From: Saccharothrix syringae
GTDB taxonomy: Bacteria > Actinomycetota > Actinomycetes > Mycobacteriales > Pseudonocardiaceae
Assembly (NCBI RefSeq): GCF_009498035.1
Contig: NZ_CP034550.1
Location: 5,394,001-5,458,000, forward strand
Reading direction: 5' to 3'
DNA: 64,000 nt
Below are positions 56,040 to 64,000 of the stretch, piece by piece. Every line of letters begins with the position of its first letter. Position 1 is the stretch's first letter. The translations under genes and the position numbers were made by a program. Below the pieces are notes generated by a model. That model saw only the letters and a program-made list of their open reading frames with translations, ran no database searches and had not been told where the DNA came from.

Positions 56040-56966
56040 GTGCACGCACTCTTAGTCGACCGCTCCGCACCCGGCGGACTCCGGCTCGGCGAGGCGCCCG
56101 ACCCGGTGCCGGCACCGCACCAGGCGCTGGTCCGGGTCACCGCGACCTCGCTCAACTACGGCGAGGTCGCGCACGGCGTCGCCAACGCCCCGGAGGGCAC
56201 CGTGCTCGGCTGGGACGCCGTCGGCGTCGTCGAACGCCCGGCCGCCGACGGCACCGGACCCGCCGCCGGCACGACCGCGGTCACCTTCGGCATGGACGGC
56301 GGCTGGGCCCGGCTGCGCGCCGTGGACACCGACCGGCTCGGGATCGTGCCGCCCGACGCGGACGCCGGGGCGATCTCCACCATCCCGGTCGCGGCGGGCA
56401 CCGCGCTGCACGGCCTGCACCGCCTGGGCCCGATCCTGGGCAGGCGCGTGCTCGTCACCGGCGCGACCGGCGGCGTCGGCCGCTACGCCGTCCAACTCGC
56501 CCACCTCGGCGGCGCGCACGTCGTCGCCTCCACCGGCGACCCCGACACCCACGGCGCGGGCCTGCGGGCGCTGGGCGCCGACGAGGTGGTGGTCGACCCC
56601 GCCGACACCGACCCCGTGCACGGCGTGCTCGACATGGTCGGCGGGGCCCAGTTGGTCTCCGCCTACGACCGGCTGGCCGGGGGCGGCACGCTCGTGGCCA
56701 TCGGCCACGCCACCGACCAGGGCGAGCACTTCCCGTTCGGCGCGTTCTTCGGCGACGGCGACCGGCACGACCGCTCGGTGACCTCGTTCTTCCTCGGCGC
56801 CGTCCGCGGCCTGGGCGCCGACCTGACCTGGCTGGCCGGCGCGGTGGCGTCCGGTCGGCTCGACCCGCAGATCGCCTGGCGCGGCTCCTGGCGGGACGTG
56901 GCCGAGGCGACCGCGCTGCTGCGGGAACGCCGCCTGCACGGCAAGGCCGTCCTCGACCTCGACTGA
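56040..56966 (+). CDS. Zinc-less medium-chain (quinone-type) oxidoreductase
   Basis: 308 aa from GTG 56040 (GGGAGGT upstream). MDR fold: GroES-like N-terminus ([26 protein letters not shown]), Rossmann motif [20 protein letters not shown], and C-terminal [35 protein letters not shown]. No zinc-ligand cysteines, as in quinone reductases (QOR). NADPH-dependent reduction of electrophiles or quinones is likely. Its expression is probably induced by the ligand of the divergent TetR. Confidence 0.9.
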   Translation: MHALLVDRSAPGGLRLGEAPDPVPAPHQALVRVTATSLNYGEVAHGVANAPEGTVLGWDAVGVVERPAADGTGPAAGTTAVTFGMDGGWARLRAVDTDRLGIVPPDADAGAISTIPVAAGTALHGLHRLGPILGRRVLVTGATGGVGRYAVQLAHLGGAHVVASTGDPDTHGAGLRALGADEVVVDPADTDPVHGVLDMVGGAQLVSAYDRLAGGGTLVAIGHATDQGEHFPFGAFFGDGDRHDRSVTSFFLGAVRGLGADLTWLAGAVASGRLDPQIAWRGSWRDVAEATALLRERRLHGKAVLDLD

Positions 56967-56972
56967 CCCGCG

Positions 56973-59900
56973 TCAGGCGCGGGCGTCGGAGCGGGTGAGG
57001 GCGGCGTGCCCGGAGGACCCGCCCCGACGCCCCGCCGCGGACCGCGCCCGAACACCGGGCCGGTCACCGTCGACCGGTGCGCCCAGGGTCGGCCTGCCGC
57101 AGTACGCCAGCGCCAACTCCCGCACCACGACCGGGGTGGCGTCGGGACGCGCCGCGAACAGCGGCCCGAGCGGGCGGTGCCACTCGTCGATCTCCAGCAC
57201 CTCGCCGATCACGTGCGCCCGTCGGTGCCGGGGGAGCGCCGGGACGATGGCGGTCAGCGCCGCCGACCGCGCGGCGGGGTGGTCGACGGCGCCGGTCAGC
57301 TCCACCGCCCACTCCGGTTCGCCGAGGCGCGCGGTGGCCTCGGCGACGGCGGACAGCGCCCACGCGCGGTGCCCCGCCTCGGGGATCGAGCCGGCCAGCG
57401 AGGAGGCCCAGCCGACGTCGCCCCGCTCGGTGGCGCACCGGGCGAGGTGGGTCAACGCGCGCGCCCGGGTCCGGCTGTCGGTGACGGACCGCGCCAGCAC
57501 CTCGGACCGGTCGAAGCGGCCGGTGTCCGCGGCGGCCTGGGCGGTGGTCGCGATGGCGTCGGAGCGCTGGTCGAGGTGCGGGACCGCGCTCGCCGCGGCC
57601 TCCGCCCGGTCGAGCAGGCCGTCCGCGCGTTCGTCGTCGGCCGCGGCCCCGGCGACGCGGGCGAGGTCGGCCAGGGCGAGGGCCTCCCGGTACGGGTCCT
57701 CGATCGAACAGCTGAGGTCGACGGCGTGCTCGATGCCGGCCGCGTACAGGTCGCGGTGACCGGTGCGCGCCGCGGCGCCGGCCAGCCTCGCCCAGGCCAC
57801 CGCCCGCCGGGCCGGGTCGGTCGCGGACTCGTGGAGGTCCCGGAGGTCCCGGGAGCGGGCCGGCGCGGGCCCCGCCGCGCCGGTGCCCGGGTCGTCCGCG
57901 GCGTCGGCGAGCCGCCGCCGGACGTGGTCGCGCAGCCGGTGCGCCCAGTCCTCGTGGCCGTTGGCGGCGGCCGCCGCGGCGACGGCGGTCAGGGCACGTG
58001 CCAGCTCCCCGGCCGTTCCGGTCACGCCGAGGGGTGTTCCCGACCGCCGGATGACGCCGCCGGCGCGCGTGCGGTCACCGCAGTGCCGGGCCTGTTCGAC
58101 GACCGACACCAGCGCCCACGCCCGATCGCCCGGATCGGGGATCGACCAGGCCAGTTCCTCGGCCTGGTCGAGCAGCGCCGCGGCCTCGCCGGTGCGCCCG
58201 CCCCCGGCCACGGCGCGGGCCAGCGCGGTGAGCGCCCGGACGCGGTGCGCCCGACCCGGCACACCGTGCTCGACCAGGCTCCTGGCCCAGCTCGGGCGCT
58301 CCGCGGCCGCCGCCGCGCAGGCCAGGTCCTGCACGGCCAGGGCGCGCTCGTCGGCGTTGCGGACCTGCACGACCTCCTCGCCGGCCCGCGCGAGCAGCGC
58401 CGCGGCGAGCTCGGCCTCCCCGGCGAGGGCGGCGTGGCGGGCGATCGCGCACGCCGCGCGAGACCGCCGGTACGGGTTGGTGACGGTCGGCAGCACCGCG
58501 GTGGCCAGGTCGAAGTCCCCCGCCTCGGCCAGGGCCCCGACGTGGCGCTCCAGGACCGCCTGCCCGATCAGCTCCACGGCCCCGGACCGCGCCTGCTCGT
58601 CGTCGACGCGGCGGGCGATCGACTCGGCCCGCGCGGGGTCGTCCGCGGCGGCGGCCACGGCGACCAGCGCCAGCGCCCTGGTCCTGCGGTGGGGGTCGGG
58701 GATCGAGCCGGCCAGGGTCTCGGCCCAGGCGGGGTCGCCGGCCGCCGCGACCGCCTCGGCGACGACCGCCAGCGCCGCCGACCGGTCGTCGAGCCCGGGG
58801 ATCGACCGCGCGACCTCCTCCGCCCGACCGGTGTCCCCGACCTCGGCGAGGGTCCGGGCGAGCGCGGTCAGCGCGCGCGTCCGGTCGTCGGCGTCGGGGA
58901 TCGAGCGGGCCAGCTGCTCGGCGCGGCCGACGTCGCCCAGTCGCGCCCACGCCGCGGGCAGCGGGACCGGCACGTCGCGGACGGCGGCGAGGCGGTCGCG
59001 GTGGACGGCCAGGCGGACCAGCGCGACCAGGTCGGGGGAGTCCTCCTCGCGCAGGCGCGACATCGCGCAGCAGAGGTCGTCGACCGCGGCCCGGTCGTCC
59101 CCGGTCAGGGCCAGCAGCCGGGCCCTGCGCTCGGCGCTGGTGGCCAGCTCGACCGCCCGACGACCGCCCCGCTCCTCCAGCACGAGTTCGAAGTAGCCGC
59201 GCAGCAGGTACTCCGGGGTGTCGGGAGGCCACCCCCGCGCCCGGTAGCGCCGGGCCCAGGCGTGGACGCGGCGGCGGTACCGGTCCAGCTCCGACGGTGC
59301 GAAGAGCCCGCAGGCCGCCTCCCGCAGGTCCCGGTGCCGGAAGGAGTACACGTCCGCCGCGGCCGCCCCCGGGTGCAGGGGTGCGCGTCGCACCAGGCAG
59401 CGGTCCGCCGCGCCGAGGAGGCCCGCGACCTCCCGCGACGGGGTCCCGCACAGCTCGGCGAGGTCGTCGACCGCCAGGCCGCCCCGGCACACCGCCAGCA
59501 GGCCGACCAGGTCCCCGGCCCCGTCGACCAGGGTGGCCAGGTCGTCCTCCGCCCCGGCCCTGGCCTCCCGCGCGACCCCTGACGGCGGGAGGACGCGCGC
59601 GCAGCGCGGTGCCGGTCCCGGGGCGCGCCCGGTCACCACGACCCGCAGGTTCCCGGGCGGTCGCGCGGGCAACGACGACGGCACGCGGTCCGGATCGGCG
59701 GCACCGTCGACCACCAGCACGAGGTGCTCGCCGTGCTCCGCGCACTCGTCCGCGGCCTCCGCCAGCAGATCCGGCAGACGGGCCTCCCGGGCGGAACGCG
59801 ACGTCACCCCGGACGCGGACCGGCCCAGCAGCGCCGCCAACTGGTCGGTGACCTCGTCGACGAAGGCCATGCGGGCGTTGCGGCCCGTCGACTCCGGCGC

Positions 59901-60296
59901 GCCGAAGAACGACACGACCCGCACCCCGGCCGGCGGGTGCGTCGCGAACCACGCCGTCAACGCCGACTTCCCGCCCCACGCCGGCGCGGTCCACCACTGG
60001 TACGGCGCCGCGGGCCGGGGCGAGGTGCAGAAGTCCTCCAGCTCGGCCAGCTCCGCCTCCCGGCCGAGCAGTTCCCGGGGCGCCACGGCACGCGCCCGGT
60101 CGAGGTGGCCGGTGCGCGGCGGCGGTGCGACCCGCCCCGGCGCGGCGGTCGAGGGCGGGGCGTGCCGGGTGCCGACGTAGACGTTGCCGTGCACCACCCC
60201 GATCTGGGCGACGGTGCCGTGCACGACGCCCGCCACGGTGTTGACCACGTGCCGAGCGGGCGCGATGCCGCCGCCCGGTGAAGCGCTGCCCGCCAT
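56973..60296 (-). CDS. NLR-like STAND ATPase with N-terminal amyloid-like motif and TPR-like repeats
   Basis: 1107 aa from ATG 60296. Residues ~17-42 read VVNTVAGVVHGTVAQIGVVH GNVYV, a Gly/Val/His pattern with a QIG core like the RHIM-related bacterial amyloid signalling sequences on actinobacterial NLR-like proteins. An ATPase domain follows (LLGREAELAELEDFC; P-loop APAWGGKS at 104-111; VVSFFGAPESTGRNARMAFV; Walker B LVLVVDG, D197), then a winged segment and ~20 degenerate helical repeats of ~33 residues (ARSIPDADDRTRALTALART, LAGSIPDPHRRTRALALVAV). The probable role is ligand-triggered assembly signalling, perhaps in stress, conflict or development. No effector gene is identifiable next to it. 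Confidence 0.85.
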   Translation of the reverse strand: MAGSASPGGGIAPARHVVNTVAGVVHGTVAQIGVVHGNVYVGTRHAPPSTAAPGRVAPPPRTGHLDRARAVAPRELLGREAELAELEDFCTSPRPAAPYQWWTAPAWGGKSALTAWFATHPPAGVRVVSFFGAPESTGRNARMAFVDEVTDQLAALLGRSASGVTSRSAREARLPDLLAEAADECAEHGEHLVLVVDGAADPDRVPSSLPARPPGNLRVVVTGRAPGPAPRCARVLPPSGVAREARAGAEDDLATLVDGAGDLVGLLAVCRGGLAVDDLAELCGTPSREVAGLLGAADRCLVRRAPLHPGAAAADVYSFRHRDLREAACGLFAPSELDRYRRRVHAWARRYRARGWPPDTPEYLLRGYFELVLEERGGRRAVELATSAERRARLLALTGDDRAAVDDLCCAMSRLREEDSPDLVALVRLAVHRDRLAAVRDVPVPLPAAWARLGDVGRAEQLARSIPDADDRTRALTALARTLAEVGDTGRAEEVARSIPGLDDRSAALAVVAEAVAAAGDPAWAETLAGSIPDPHRRTRALALVAVAAAADDPARAESIARRVDDEQARSGAVELIGQAVLERHVGALAEAGDFDLATAVLPTVTNPYRRSRAACAIARHAALAGEAELAAALLARAGEEVVQVRNADERALAVQDLACAAAAAERPSWARSLVEHGVPGRAHRVRALTALARAVAGGGRTGEAAALLDQAEELAWSIPDPGDRAWALVSVVEQARHCGDRTRAGGVIRRSGTPLGVTGTAGELARALTAVAAAAAANGHEDWAHRLRDHVRRRLADAADDPGTGAAGPAPARSRDLRDLHESATDPARRAVAWARLAGAAARTGHRDLYAAGIEHAVDLSCSIEDPYREALALADLARVAGAAADDERADGLLDRAEAAASAVPHLDQRSDAIATTAQAAADTGRFDRSEVLARSVTDSRTRARALTHLARCATERGDVGWASSLAGSIPEAGHRAWALSAVAEATARLGEPEWAVELTGAVDHPAARSAALTAIVPALPRHRRAHVIGEVLEIDEWHRPLGPLFAARPDATPVVVRELALAYCGRPTLGAPVDGDRPGVRARSAAGRRGGSSGHAALTRSDARA

Positions 60297-60352
60297 CGCC
60301 CGCCCCCACGCCGGAGATCCGCCGGTCCTCGTGCGAGTCTGGCACGGGACGA

Positions 60353-60391
60353 CCGGTGCGGGGGCGGCTCTTCGCGGCACCCCCGCACCGG
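60353..60391 (-). terminator. Terminator of the ricin-type lectin gene
   Basis: CCGGTGCGGGGG (60353-60364) pairs perfectly with 60380-60391, starting 12 nt after the lectin stop, just upstream of the NLR-like gene. Confidence 0.7.
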
Positions 60392-60402
60392 TCCCGGACC
60401 AC

Positions 60403-60942
60403 CTAGGCGGCGAAGACCTCCCACCACTGCTGCGACTGGAAGTTCTTCTCCCACAGCTGCGCCACCGCGCCGTTGCCCGCGTCGGGGTCCCGGTCCACCA
60501 CGGTGTTGTGGTCGTTCAGGTACAGCTCGTTGTAGATGGCCAGGTCCCCGTCCAGCCGCCACCACCGCTGCTGCGGGCTGTGGTTGCACTCCCACAGCTG
60601 CAGGCGGGTGCCGTTCGCGCCGCCGCCGTTGGTGTCGGCGTCCAGGCACATGTCCTGGAACAGGCCGTTGACCAGGTAGCCGTCGTCGGTCGAGAACCAC
60701 CTCTGCTGCGGCTCGCCGTTGCAGTCCCACACCTGGACCCTGGTGCCGTTGCCGCCGCCGGCGGCGTCGGCGTCGAGGCACTGGCCGCCGTTGCCGTGGA
60801 GGCTGCGGATGCCGACCCAGGCCGCGTCACGGGCGACCGAGCCGCCGAACGAGACCGGTGCCGAAGGTGCCGACGAGGCCGCCGCCACGCCCGGCACGCA
60901 CGCCGCCGCCGCGCACAGGGCGATCGCACTGATGGTCTTGCG
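60403..60942 (-). CDS. Secreted ricin-type beta-trefoil lectin
   Basis: 179 aa from ATG 60942 (AAGGGGGA upstream). Sec signal ~1-23 (MRKTISAIALCAAAACVPGV). Three RICIN repeats end in QQRWFS, QQRWWR and QQWWEV, with QCLDAD / MCLDAD sugar-site motifs and N/G-rich loops in the first two. A free extracellular carbohydrate-binding protein. Distinct in sequence from the lectin at 29111-29647, so not a recent duplicate. Confidence 0.88.
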   Translation of the reverse strand, partial: RKTISAIALCAAAACVPGVAAASSAPSAPVSFGGSVARDAAWVGIRSLHGNGGQCLDADAAGGGNGTRVQVWDCNGEPQQRWFSTDDGYLVNGLFQDMCLDADTNGGGANGTRLQLWECNHSPQQRWWRLDGDLAIYNELYLNDHNTVVDRDPDAGNGAVAQLWEKNFQSQQWWEVFAA

Positions 60943-61064
60943 CATGTTTCCCCCTTGCCCCTCGGCGACCTGTCGGCCACCGCGGGAGGTTGACTGGATT
61001 CCCACGTCCACCACCCTGCGCGGCCGACCCTGCGCGGAGTTCACCGATGTGTGGAACCCGCAGG

Positions 61065-61700
61065 TCAACCGCCCGAGGAGTGCAGGGTGACCGTGGTCCA
61101 GGCACCCACGTGCACCCGGTCGCCGGGGACCAGCGGGTGCGGTTGGTGGGGGCGCAGCGGCTCGGTCGCGTCGTTGACCGTGGTGCCGTTGGTCGACCCC
61201 AGGTCCACCACGGCCCAGCCCCCGTCCGAGGGCACCAGCAGCGCGTGGTGGTGGGAGACGCCCGGGTCCTCGGGCGGGCCGACCAGGTCGATGCCCGGGA
61301 AGGTGCCCCGCGACCGGCTGCGCCGCCCGATCGACACCTCCACCGCGCCCAGCTCGAACCGCCGCTCCGGGCAGAACCGGGGGAACTCCACCCCCGCCGC
61401 GTCCGGGCCGCCCGCCGCCACCACCACCCGGTCGAAGTGGGCGCGGTCGGCGGCCACGGTCACGTGCCAGGTCACCGGTGCCGCCACCGGGGTCGCCGGG
61501 CGCAGCGAGTCGTGCCCGCACTCCTCGCAGAACCGGCCCACCCGCGCCGCGCCGCACGCCGCGCACGCGCCCTCCGGCGGAACACCCGGCGGAACACCCG
61601 GCGCAGCGGCCGCGGGAGCGGCCTCCCCGGAGATCGGCGCCCCGCACACGTCGCAGAAGTCCTCGGTGGTCGAGCCGTGGCCCGCCGGGCACCTGACCAT
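61065..61700 (-). CDS. FHA-domain protein with N-terminal zinc ribbons
   Basis: 211 aa from ATG 61700. Two CxxC-type zinc ribbons at ~3-60 (FCDVCGAP; CAACGAARVGRFCEECGHD), then a linker and a C-terminal FHA domain: VSIGRRSRSRGTFPGIDLVG, GVSHHHALLV, LGSTNGTTVNDATEPL, GDRVHVGAWT. FHA domains bind phosphothreonine. It is last of a compact operon with VWA and PP2C proteins (3-bp gap), pointing to Ser/Thr phospho-signalling. Confidence 0.93.
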   Translation of the reverse strand: MVRCPAGHGSTTEDFCDVCGAPISGEAAPAAAAPGVPPGVPPEGACAACGAARVGRFCEECGHDSLRPATPVAAPVTWHVTVAADRAHFDRVVVAAGGPDAAGVEFPRFCPERRFELGAVEVSIGRRSRSRGTFPGIDLVGPPEDPGVSHHHALLVPSDGGWAVVDLGSTNGTTVNDATEPLRPHQPHPLVPGDRVHVGAWTTVTLHSSGG

Positions 61701-61703
61701 CGG

Positions 61704-62993
61704 TTAGGCCCTCCCGATCCGCCGGGTCACCGTCGACCGGGTGTCCAGGGTCATCTCGTCGGCGTCGGCGACCTGCCGGCGCAGCCGCACCGTCCCGGTC
61801 GGCGCGTCCTGCACCTCCACCACCCCGGCCAGCAGCCGGGCCGTGTCGGTGTTGCCGGTCTCGTGCGCCAGCCGCACCGCCCGCCCCAGCCGCGCGGTGG
61901 CCCGCTCCGCGTCACCGGCCCTGCGCGCCTCCAACCCCTCCCGGATCGCCGACGCCAGCTCGGCCTGCCCGGTGTGCTGGGCGACCTCGGCGTTGATCCG
62001 CGTGGACAGCGCCACGTCGTCGGTCCACACCGCCAGCACCCGGCCCTGTCCCAGCACCGCGCCCGCCGGGTCGACCAGGCTCACCCGCGAGGCCAGCATC
62101 CGGTCGCCCACGCCCGCGGGCCGCACCCGCACGCACAGGTGGTAGTCGCGGCTCTCCCCGGCCGCCCACGCGCCGGTCGGGTAGTCGCCCACCCGCGGCG
62201 CGGACTCCACCCGCCACCCGGTCAGGTCCACCAGCGTCGGCGCGGCCTGCTTGAGGAACCGCACCTCCGCGTGCTCGGGCGTCCACAGCCGCAGCGACAC
62301 GTCGGCCACCGCCTTGCCCATCGCCGCCACCGCCATCGACCGGAAGTCCTCGGCCAGGTCCGCCGGGTCGGCCACGATGTCCACCGACCCCAGCAGCGCC
62401 TCGGAGATCCGCCGCAGCTCGGCCACCCGCCAGTTCGTGCCCACGCCCCGGCAGTCGCAGGTGAAGCCGCCCGCCACGTGCTCCAGCACCTCGGTCAGCC
62501 GCTCCGGCGTCTCGTGCTGGTTCTCGCCGTCGGTCAGCAGGATCGCGTGCCGCAGCTCCGCGTCCTGGCCGGCGAACAGCCGGTCGGCCAGCAGCAGCCA
62601 CTGGCCCATCGCGGTGCCGCCGTCGGCGTGCAGCCGGTTGACCGCCTTCTTCGCCGCCGCCCGCGTCGCCGGGCCCGCGACCTCCATGCCGGGGCCGTTC
62701 GGGTAGACCACGCGGGCCGTGTCGGTGCCCGCGACCACCGCGAACCGCACGCCGTCGCGCAGCGCGTCGACCGCCGCCGCGGTGGCCCGCTTGGCCGCGG
62801 CCAGCTTGGTCGGCGGGTAGTCCATCGACCCGGAGGTGTCGATGACGACCACCTCGGCCGCGGCCGCGGGCTCGACCTCCCGGCCGGGCGCGCCGGTGCC
62901 GCCCGCGGTCACCGTGACGATCGCGTCGACCTGCCCGGCCCCCTGCGGCAGGTACTCGTTCTGGAACACCTCGACGCCGAACTCAAGACCCAT
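61704..62993 (-). CDS. VWA-domain protein
   Basis: 429 aa from ATG 62993 (GAGGGG 5 nt upstream; a GTG at 62999 is also in frame). The VWA domain (~45-230) has a complete MIDAS: VVVIDTSGSMD, then GGTAMGQW and LLTDGENQ. The C-terminal part is beta-rich, then helical. VWA proteins in this setting pair with PP2C phosphatase, FHA protein and usually a Ser/Thr kinase (TerY/TerY-P-like stress modules). It overlaps the PP2C gene by 11 bp. Confidence 0.92.
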   Translation of the reverse strand: MGLEFGVEVFQNEYLPQGAGQVDAIVTVTAGGTGAPGREVEPAAAAEVVVIDTSGSMDYPPTKLAAAKRATAAAVDALRDGVRFAVVAGTDTARVVYPNGPGMEVAGPATRAAAKKAVNRLHADGGTAMGQWLLLADRLFAGQDAELRHAILLTDGENQHETPERLTEVLEHVAGGFTCDCRGVGTNWRVAELRRISEALLGSVDIVADPADLAEDFRSMAVAAMGKAVADVSLRLWTPEHAEVRFLKQAAPTLVDLTGWRVESAPRVGDYPTGAWAAGESRDYHLCVRVRPAGVGDRMLASRVSLVDPAGAVLGQGRVLAVWTDDVALSTRINAEVAQHTGQAELASAIREGLEARRAGDAERATARLGRAVRLAHETGNTDTARLLAGVVEVQDAPTGTVRLRRQVADADEMTLDTRSTVTRRIGRA

Positions 62994-63963
62994 TCCCACC
63001 CCTCAGCTGGATCACCACCACCGTGATGTTGTCGTGCCCCCCGGCCTCCAGCGCGACGTCCACCAGCCCGCGCGCCACCTCCACCGGCGGCACCCCGCGC
63101 GGCAGCACCGCCAGCAGGTCCTCCGGTTCCGGCACGTAGTTCCACAACCCGTCGCTGCACAGCACCAGCAGCCCCGGCGTCTCCACCATGAACGTCACCG
63201 ACTGCGGCTCGACCGCGCCGGCGTCCGCGCCCAGCCACCGCGACAGCACGTGCGCCCGGCGGTCGGTCAGCGCCTCCTCCTCGGTCAGCACGCCCTCCGC
63301 GACCAGCTGCGCCGCCCACGTGTCGTCGGTGGTCAGCCGGGCCGCGCCGGTCCCGGCCACCAGGTAGGCGCGGCTGTCGCCGACCCACCCCACGGTCGCC
63401 GAGTCGTCGGTGACCACCGCCGAGACGAACGTGCACGACGGCGCCACCTCGGCCGCCTCCGGCCGCGCCAGCCGCGCCACCGCCCCGTTGGCCGCGGTCA
63501 CCGCGTCCGCGGTCGCCGCCTCGGCGTCCGCGCCCGACTGCAACCCGGTCAGCAGCACGTCCACCGCCGTGTCCACCGCGGTCTGCGACGCCTGCTCGGC
63601 CCGCTCCGAGGACGCCACCCCGTCGCACACCACCACCGCGACGCCGCGACCCCGGACCCGCCCGAACGCCATCGAGTCCTCGTTGCGCTGCCGCCGCCTG
63701 CCCCGGTCGCTGACCCCGGCCACGCCGGGCAGCACGAACTCCACGCGGTCCCGGACCGCGACGCGCGCCCGGCCGCAGCGCGCGCAGAACCCCTCGCCGT
63801 CGAACTCCGCCCCGCCGCACGCGCAGCGCGCCGTCACCGGCCCGCCCACGGGTGTGCGCTGCACGCGCAGGTTGCGCCCGCACGCCTCGCAGAAGCGGTC
63901 CTGCGGCGCGACCGGCGCCGCGCACTCCGGGCAGGAGTCCCGGAGGCCCGAATCCATCGTCAT
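62983..63963 (-). CDS. PP2C-family Ser/Thr phosphatase with N-terminal zinc ribbons
   Basis: 326 aa from ATG 63963 (AGGA 7 nt upstream; GTG 63969 and ATG 63957 are alternatives). Two zinc ribbons (SCPECAAPVAPQDRFCEACG; CACGGAEF...FCARCG) precede a PP2C domain: SDRGRRRQRNEDS, VVVCDGVASSE, GWVGDSRAYLV, LCSDGLWNY, GGHDNITVVVI, with the metal-binding Asp residues in place. It should oppose a Ser/Thr kinase encoded beyond the window edge. First visible gene of the operon. Confidence 0.93.
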   Translation of the reverse strand: MTMDSGLRDSCPECAAPVAPQDRFCEACGRNLRVQRTPVGGPVTARCACGGAEFDGEGFCARCGRARVAVRDRVEFVLPGVAGVSDRGRRRQRNEDSMAFGRVRGRGVAVVVCDGVASSERAEQASQTAVDTAVDVLLTGLQSGADAEAATADAVTAANGAVARLARPEAAEVAPSCTFVSAVVTDDSATVGWVGDSRAYLVAGTGAARLTTDDTWAAQLVAEGVLTEEEALTDRRAHVLSRWLGADAGAVEPQSVTFMVETPGLLVLCSDGLWNYVPEPEDLLAVLPRGVPPVEVARGLVDVALEAGGHDNITVVVIQLRGGNGS

Positions 63964-64000
63964 GCGCACATCCTGCGCCCTGCCCTCACACCAGCGTCCG

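Overview
The window is GC-rich chromosomal DNA from a filamentous actinomycete. Codons are strongly G/C-ending, GTG and TTG starts are common, and many genes overlap by 4 bp (ATGA/GTGA/TTGA). The gene families fit: SARP/AfsR-type regulators, an XRE-DUF5753/DUF397 pair, PadR and TetR regulators, F420-type LLM oxidoreductase, an ECF41 sigma factor, MSMEG_4193-type phosphatase, DUF5703 and a UvrA-like resistance ATPase. The mix suggests Pseudonocardiales (Saccharothrix/Actinosynnema/Lentzea-like). This is inference; no rRNA or tRNA gene was seen, and neither was any CRISPR array or intact insertion sequence.

Layout. 1-9.06 kb: the start of a terpene synthase at the edge; a scar where the 3' ends of a SARP gene and an S1 protease gene are fused; a membrane NB-ARC/TPR protein; a small secreted Cys protein divergent from a 937-aa SARP; a secreted subtilisin. 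9.2-16.2 kb: MFS exporter, membrane pentapeptide-repeat protein, orphan histidine kinase, UvrA-like ATPase and its TetR repressor with a clear operator. 16.5-22 kb: HemK-like methyltransferase, XRE/DUF397 pair, GNAT plus AlkZ-like protein, PadR plus methyltransferase. 22-29 kb: SNF2 helicase plus SWIM protein, an unrecognised 376-aa protein, a tandem palindrome/repeat locus and a double-TetR regulator. 29-33.5 kb: lectin, DUF5703 plus propeller lipoprotein, zinc metalloprotease, phosphotransferase. 33.6-39 kb: ECF41 sigma factor and its carboxymuconolactone decarboxylase partner with two matching promoters; aldo/keto reductase; LLM oxidoreductase-uppP-phosphatase operon. 39.3-43.5 kb: ArsR regulator, two VOC proteins, an alpha/beta-hydrolase remnant, MBL hydrolase, propeller protein, PEP mutase-like enzyme. 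43.6-50 kb: hrpA, SDR, Tat-exported protein, MarR plus ATPase. 50.4-53.6 kb: a second SARP followed by a second small secreted Cys protein. 53.7-57 kb: sugar-type MFS, TetR, zinc-less MDR oxidoreductase with palindromic operator. 57-64 kb: a 1107-aa NLR-like ATPase with an amyloid-like N-terminal motif, a secreted ricin-type lectin, and a FHA/VWA/PP2C phospho-signalling operon running off the right edge.

Most interesting. (1) A palindromic element (core TTCAGTGTTG) occurs four times: around the MFS and pentapeptide genes, and again just upstream of the ArsR gene about 28 kb away. (2) A family of small secreted two-Cys proteins sits beside SARP regulators at two separate loci. (3) An NLR-like STAND protein carries a candidate bacterial amyloid signalling motif. 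(4) A perfect 30-bp palindrome lies next to tandem 12-mers. (5) Several gene scars are visible (1-0.9 kb, 18.5 kb, 40.1 kb). Many convergent gene pairs are separated by long perfect hairpins that act as likely bidirectional terminators.
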